Below are positions 55,401-61,400 of a DNA stretch of 64,000 nucleotides, in pieces. Within the stretch, counting starts at the first letter, position 1. Every line of letters begins with the position of its first letter. The stretch is from Helochares maculicollis (Eukaryota; Arthropoda; Insecta; Coleoptera; Hydrophilidae). The stretch lies in the NCBI GenBank assembly GCA_033557835.1, contig JAWQRO010000058.1, positions 1 through 64,000 on the forward strand, given 5' to 3'. Under the pieces are notes generated by a model. The model was not told the origin of the DNA, did not search any database, and saw nothing but the letters and a program-made list of their open reading frames with translations. The translations under genes and the position numbers were made by a program.

Positions 55401-58400
55401 TTTTTTTTCAATTATAGTTAAACGTTTTTTATATCCACATAGTAATACGTTCAAAACCTAACATGTGAATATGCGTGCTCTGATCTACTGCTTAAGTTTA
55501 TTCTATTGTATAACTTATCTCACACTTCCGATAGCATAGCAAATGGTGGTAATCAAATATTTCAGGGATTAAACTTGTTCTATATTTATGTCATTAGTTA
55601 ACAGCATTTAGTGAGATACATCTTGGCGAACAGCAACTGTTTTGCTTTAGAAATATTCATGTGTAGCCTGAATCGGTCACCGTGTCGTCCAATACTTTCT
55701 TCTAAGACTCATTTATTCTCATATCTGGTGATATAAATTTGATTTCTTTTGATGTCTGCCATATTTACGGATAGAGCTTGGTTGAAAATTTAAAGTATTA
55801 AGTTTTAGTGATAAGAATACGCCAGTAGCTTTTAGAAAAACGCCCGTTAGTAAATATATACCAGTATTTTTCGAAGCAAGTCTAATTTTAGAGTAGAAGG
55901 AAAACATTGCTTACCACACCGTATCCATGAAGAATCTTCGATCAAATTGAAGAATTCGCTTCTGGTTTTTTCATTTTGCCAAAACTTACTTAATGGGAGA
56001 TGTATTGAATATGGTAGAAATTAAATTGAAAAAGTAATTAAGCAAAGCTTATTGCAAAGCTGTATTCTATATTGATATGATAAATATTTTAGTTGGCCGT
56101 TAAGAATTGTTCGGAAAAAATAACAGAATTTTTTTCTGTGCCATAGTTCATTCTGCTATTATAGACTCGATTGTCTTCGATCTCTACTCTTCAGCGCTCT
56201 ACTATTACAATATCATTCTTATACCACGGATCTGATTTTGATGAAACTGCTACCTTTCTTTAGTGAGGTATGGGATTTTTGTTGAGACCGATTATTTGAT
56301 TTCATAGGTGCCTCCCAACTTGACCAACGTTTCCTTATCCGCCATCCAGGGAAGCCCCTAATGGGGTACCCAATTAACCTCCACCTCTAAGGCTACTTAG
56401 GTTTAATATTTGAATTTCGCGCGGTATTCTAGCGCTAAGTGGAACATAGTGTTTGAGAACGCAATCGATCTTTTGTTTTAAATATAGTGCAATTTCCGAA
56501 AAATTACGCTGTTAGTAAATATTCTAAAAAAAATTGTTTACTTAACTAATAAACAATTTGTAATTATTTTGATGAATATGCATAATTGGCTGAACTTAAT
56601 GTTATAAAAATAGCTCTTAATAATAATCATTTCTCTGATTAAATGATATGTGATGATATGAAAGACAAAAAAGATTAGAGAATCATAAATTTGGTTGTAA
56701 TAATAAATGTTCTTAGTGTCCACAGTAAAGTGGGTATCCTCATCAGACACAGCGACGGTATATGCCGCTGCCAGCAATGTTTTCTGTTTACAATTTTGCC
56801 ACCGACTTTATAACATTATTTATCAAAATGTAACTGCAAAATGTAGTTTAAGCTGTTGATAATCTAATACGTATAGAAATTGCGAATTTAAAAAAATTTA
56901 CTTTCCTATACTGTACTTAATGAGATTGTTGTCCTTGGGATACTTAAAATCTGTGTCGCTAGGTGTCACTTTTATCAGAAACTATATATGGTGCCTATAA
57001 TATAATAGTTTATCGATGTGATATATGATTTTTGTAATTATTTCAGATTTTACATTTCATTTTGATGCCTACAAAATATTTGAAATAAGAAAATATTTGT
57101 CATTTTATCTAAAACTTGGTTTTTCCTCTTACATCAACAAAATTGCCCAGGCATTGTAAATGCTGCTTCCAAGACAAAAAACATATTTTTTAAGAAGCGT
57201 AATCTTGTGATATTAATATTAATTGTCCCCATTTCCAGGTACCACTTGCCCAGATAACAGCTTCGATTGTGGCAATGGCCAGTGTATTCCCCAATCTCAC
57301 CAATGTAATGGTAACGATGACTGTGACAATGGACAGGATGAAAGAGACTGCCCATCGACTTCTTGCAGGGACGACGAATTTAGATGTAACAATGGCCAAT
57401 GTATACCGAAAGAAGAAAAGTGCGACGGGTATAACCAATGCGCTGACCGCTCAGACGAACGCGAATGTGGTGGTAAGTTGTTGAAAGTTCTCTTCTAAGC
57501 AACAATAATTACAACATTTTCAATTCAGAAAAAGCAACAAATTTAAGTTTATTATTTGAAATTTAAAATATAGTAAATTTAAATTTGTAAAAAAATCTAC
57601 TTTTAAAAAATCGTTATTTAAATAATAGAACTAAATAAATCAATTTGCCAAAAAATATATTAACACTGCCAATACAAAATGAAAAGCAAAAGAAAATTTT
57701 AATTAACTTTAATGTTATAGTGTACAATTGAAATGCTTAGTATATTGAATTCTCTTTAAAAATAAATATTTAAAATTGGCAGTATTAATGTTTTTTTTTA
57801 ATATCACATAAAACCTGACTAAATTTGTTCACTGTACCTACATAATTTAATTTGATACATATTGGTACGACAATAACAAGCATGGTCTGGCCCACATGGC
57901 CAGGAACATGTGCCGACCCTGACTGGTTCCAGTGCTCAGATGGCGCCTGCATCGCAGCAAATCTTCGTTGTGATAATTACTACGACTGCAAGGACTTTTC
58001 AGATGAGCAATCTTGTTTCGGTTAGACACATGCATATCTATATTATTCATACGTGTATCTATATATATTATTATTAATTATTAAGTATATAAATATTATA
58101 TATATTTAACTGTGTGAGCGTTTCCGTGTCTTTGTACATGTGTCATCTTAGATTTACATTTACATATATTTTAGTATCATAGGATCGTAGCAGTTTTGTG
58201 CCAAAGAACTTAGTACCCTCATCCCGAAATCATATATAACTAGTACATACTTATAGAACATTTAGAACTTTTTTAACTGTTTACTGTTGTACAAAAAAAT
58301 TATTGTTTTGTAAATATTAATATTTCAAGTTGTAGTTTGATTTTAATATTTAGTCAAAAACGTCGTTTATATGTGTTATAGATGACAATTTGTATTGTTG

Positions 58401-61400
58401 TAAGTTGCCATATGTATCTTTTTAATTTTTTTATGAACATTGATTTCCATGATAATCCGATTATAGTTTTCTGCATGCATTTTCAGTGCATGTTTGGTTA
58501 TGCTCTGTGTAACAAAATGTACTTTAATTATTTTATTTTATTCTGCTTTGAATTTTTAAAATTTATATTTAATTTTTTTAATCGATTCATTTTCTTTTAC
58601 TTTCACAAGTTTTAAATCATGTGCATAAATTATTATTTAAAATCCACAGATATTATGTGATTATAATTTATTTTCTTTATTTTACTTTCTGCAACATGGT
58701 ACTAAATTGAAAAACTTATAATCCGCAGAAATAAAAATTTTGGAATTTAATTTCCAGTGTAAATATTGCGCATGGTGTACATAATGCATTGTTTTTTCTT
58801 AGTAAAATAATGTTTAAAATTTGATACGGAGATGTACGTTTAAATACTAGCTGTGTGTTTTTGAAATCATAAGATATAGAGTGTAATTAATTATTTCCAT
58901 CAGTAAATGGACTGTTAATGTTGCATTTTATTATTATTTAATTTTAGATGTTGAGTTCCATAAGATATTGAATTGAAATCACAGCTTTTTTATATATATA
59001 TATATATTTATATAATAATATGTTAATGTTTTAATTATTACTGAGGATATCAAGACTTTATCTTATGGAGTTGCACTCTGATCTACCATACCAAAACTTA
59101 TTTTTTGCACAGGAAGTTGTTGTTTGATTTTTAAATTTCCAATAGGTTGCAATGAACAACAATTCCAATGTGCAAATGGATTGTGTATTGCTGATTATTT
59201 GCGCTGTGATCGGCGACCAGATTGCGAAGATGGTTCTGATGAACACAACTGCCCAACTCCTCCACCTTCTGGAAGCATTACATGCTCGTATGGCCAAAGG
59301 CCTTGCAGAAATGGCAACCAATGCATTCCAATCTCAGCTTGGTGCGACGGACGCATGGACTGCAATGATATATCAGATGAATCCAATTGTCCCTGTGAGT
59401 ACAAACATGATCTTTACTGAATTTTCAGAAGGAAAAAAATTAAAAATGAGTACCCCTTCCAAATTTGGTATATACAAAAAAATTGTACGGTTTTTGTTTT
59501 CTCATGGTCACTTTTTATATAATAGTACAAAAAATATATTTCTAAGTTTTTAATGTTTAACACACCCCATGCACAGCCCTTGAACCCGATGACGGTTGCC
59601 ACCCTGGATTTTTCCGGTGCGAAAACGGCCCTTGTATAAGAGAGGAGCTTCGATGTAACGGCAAAAAAGATTGCCCAAAGGATAACAGTGACGAACTAGA
59701 TTGCCCCGAATATTCCCATGGACCCCACTACCGTAAGTCAGTCGCATCTGCTTCCAAAGTAATACAAAAATTATGCGACTGACCTCAAAATTTTACTCCT
59801 CAACTACTCATGACATAATCACAATGCTTTTACCCTCTTGTATAGACATTAATTATTAAATTAAAAACAAAAAAAAATGGTTAAGGTGAATCTGCATAGA
59901 ACTAATACTTTTTTACATGACATGTCTATTTTTACTTTTTTCATTAACGTGCAAGTTGATAGATTAAACCTCTATATATAATAAAACTTCTCAGTAAAAG
60001 CATCTTCTGACTACATATACTATTTTTGTATATTTTATAAACATAACGCCAGTAGAATTGATTTGGAATAAAATTGGTATTTATTTTCGAGAGTGTTCGT
60101 ATACTTGATAATAAAAGCATGCTTATGATTGCTCGTATTAACGTCTCTTTATTAGCATTTGATTTATGTTTTCTTAAATGTTTTTGTATATGTTCTTAGC
60201 TTCTGGGGATCCTAATCAGCTCAATTTGCGAACGTACCCTTCTGCTCAGGACATCCAAGAAAGTGAGTATGCTTTTCGATTTATTGCTATTTATTGATTT
60301 ATAAAAGCAATTGCTACTGATGTAGTTTAAGTGTTATTGTATTTTGAAAACACAATTCATGAAACTTTGCTTATCTTTGTACATGTATCTTTGTAAAACA
60401 AGTAACTAATTTATTTATTTGTGTATGTGTTTTATCCGTGCAGCCACTTATAAGATTGGTGAGTAATTGAATTTTCACTCACATTTGGAATGAGATCATT
60501 CTAAGCACCTTCACAAGGCTCAGTCATTTATTTATTAAAAAATCATCGCAACATGGGCTATCATCGATTGTATATTATTCATTTTTGTTAGGATATCTTT
60601 CATTCAGAATTCTTTTATAATTTCTATTTTTATTTTTGGTATATTTAAGTTTTTTTTAATATTCCTGGAATGATATTACAAAATATTGGGCATCTTAGTT
60701 TTCAGTTGTTTTTTATTATACTACAACTGTTTAAAACTCTAAAATTGATTTTTCTAATGGTTCTTTGAGTATTTTGTAATTTTCATGTTTTGCTAAAAAA
60801 AAGCATAATATAAATCCAATTTAGCATTATTTTGTTAGTTTACTATATTTTTTCAAATATTTTGAAATATGTTTTTTATTACTATTTTTTTTTTAATTTA
60901 CTTGATTCACCATATTGCTGCATAAGTCTGGGATCTCATCACTCACCACATGAATTTCAAAGTAATGGTTTTATACTTTTGACCTAAGTAGTTAAGTGCC
61001 TTTGTAGTCTTATCTCTATTTGGTGGTAACAATTTCTTGTTCATCGATTTAAATAACAAAGTGACAAGGTGGTGTAAAAATCTTTCTGTTCGAAGGATGC
61101 TAATTTTATATTGTTTTTTCCAAAGGGTACTAATTTTCAATAATAATAAAATTGTATAATTTCCATGTTTATTTTGACTAATTTTTTATAACTATGGTTT
61201 TATCAATTTTTTATTCTTTATTTAATTGGTTTTTTTATTTTTCAAGTATATTTTTATTTTATTACATAATCACCTGGGCAAACACAAAACATAAAACCCC
61301 AACATTGCACAGAAATCAAATAAATAAATCTCATAAACACACCATACAAATAATCAGGGGCACAGTAATTTGTACATCTAGAATTGTTTGTAATTTGTTT

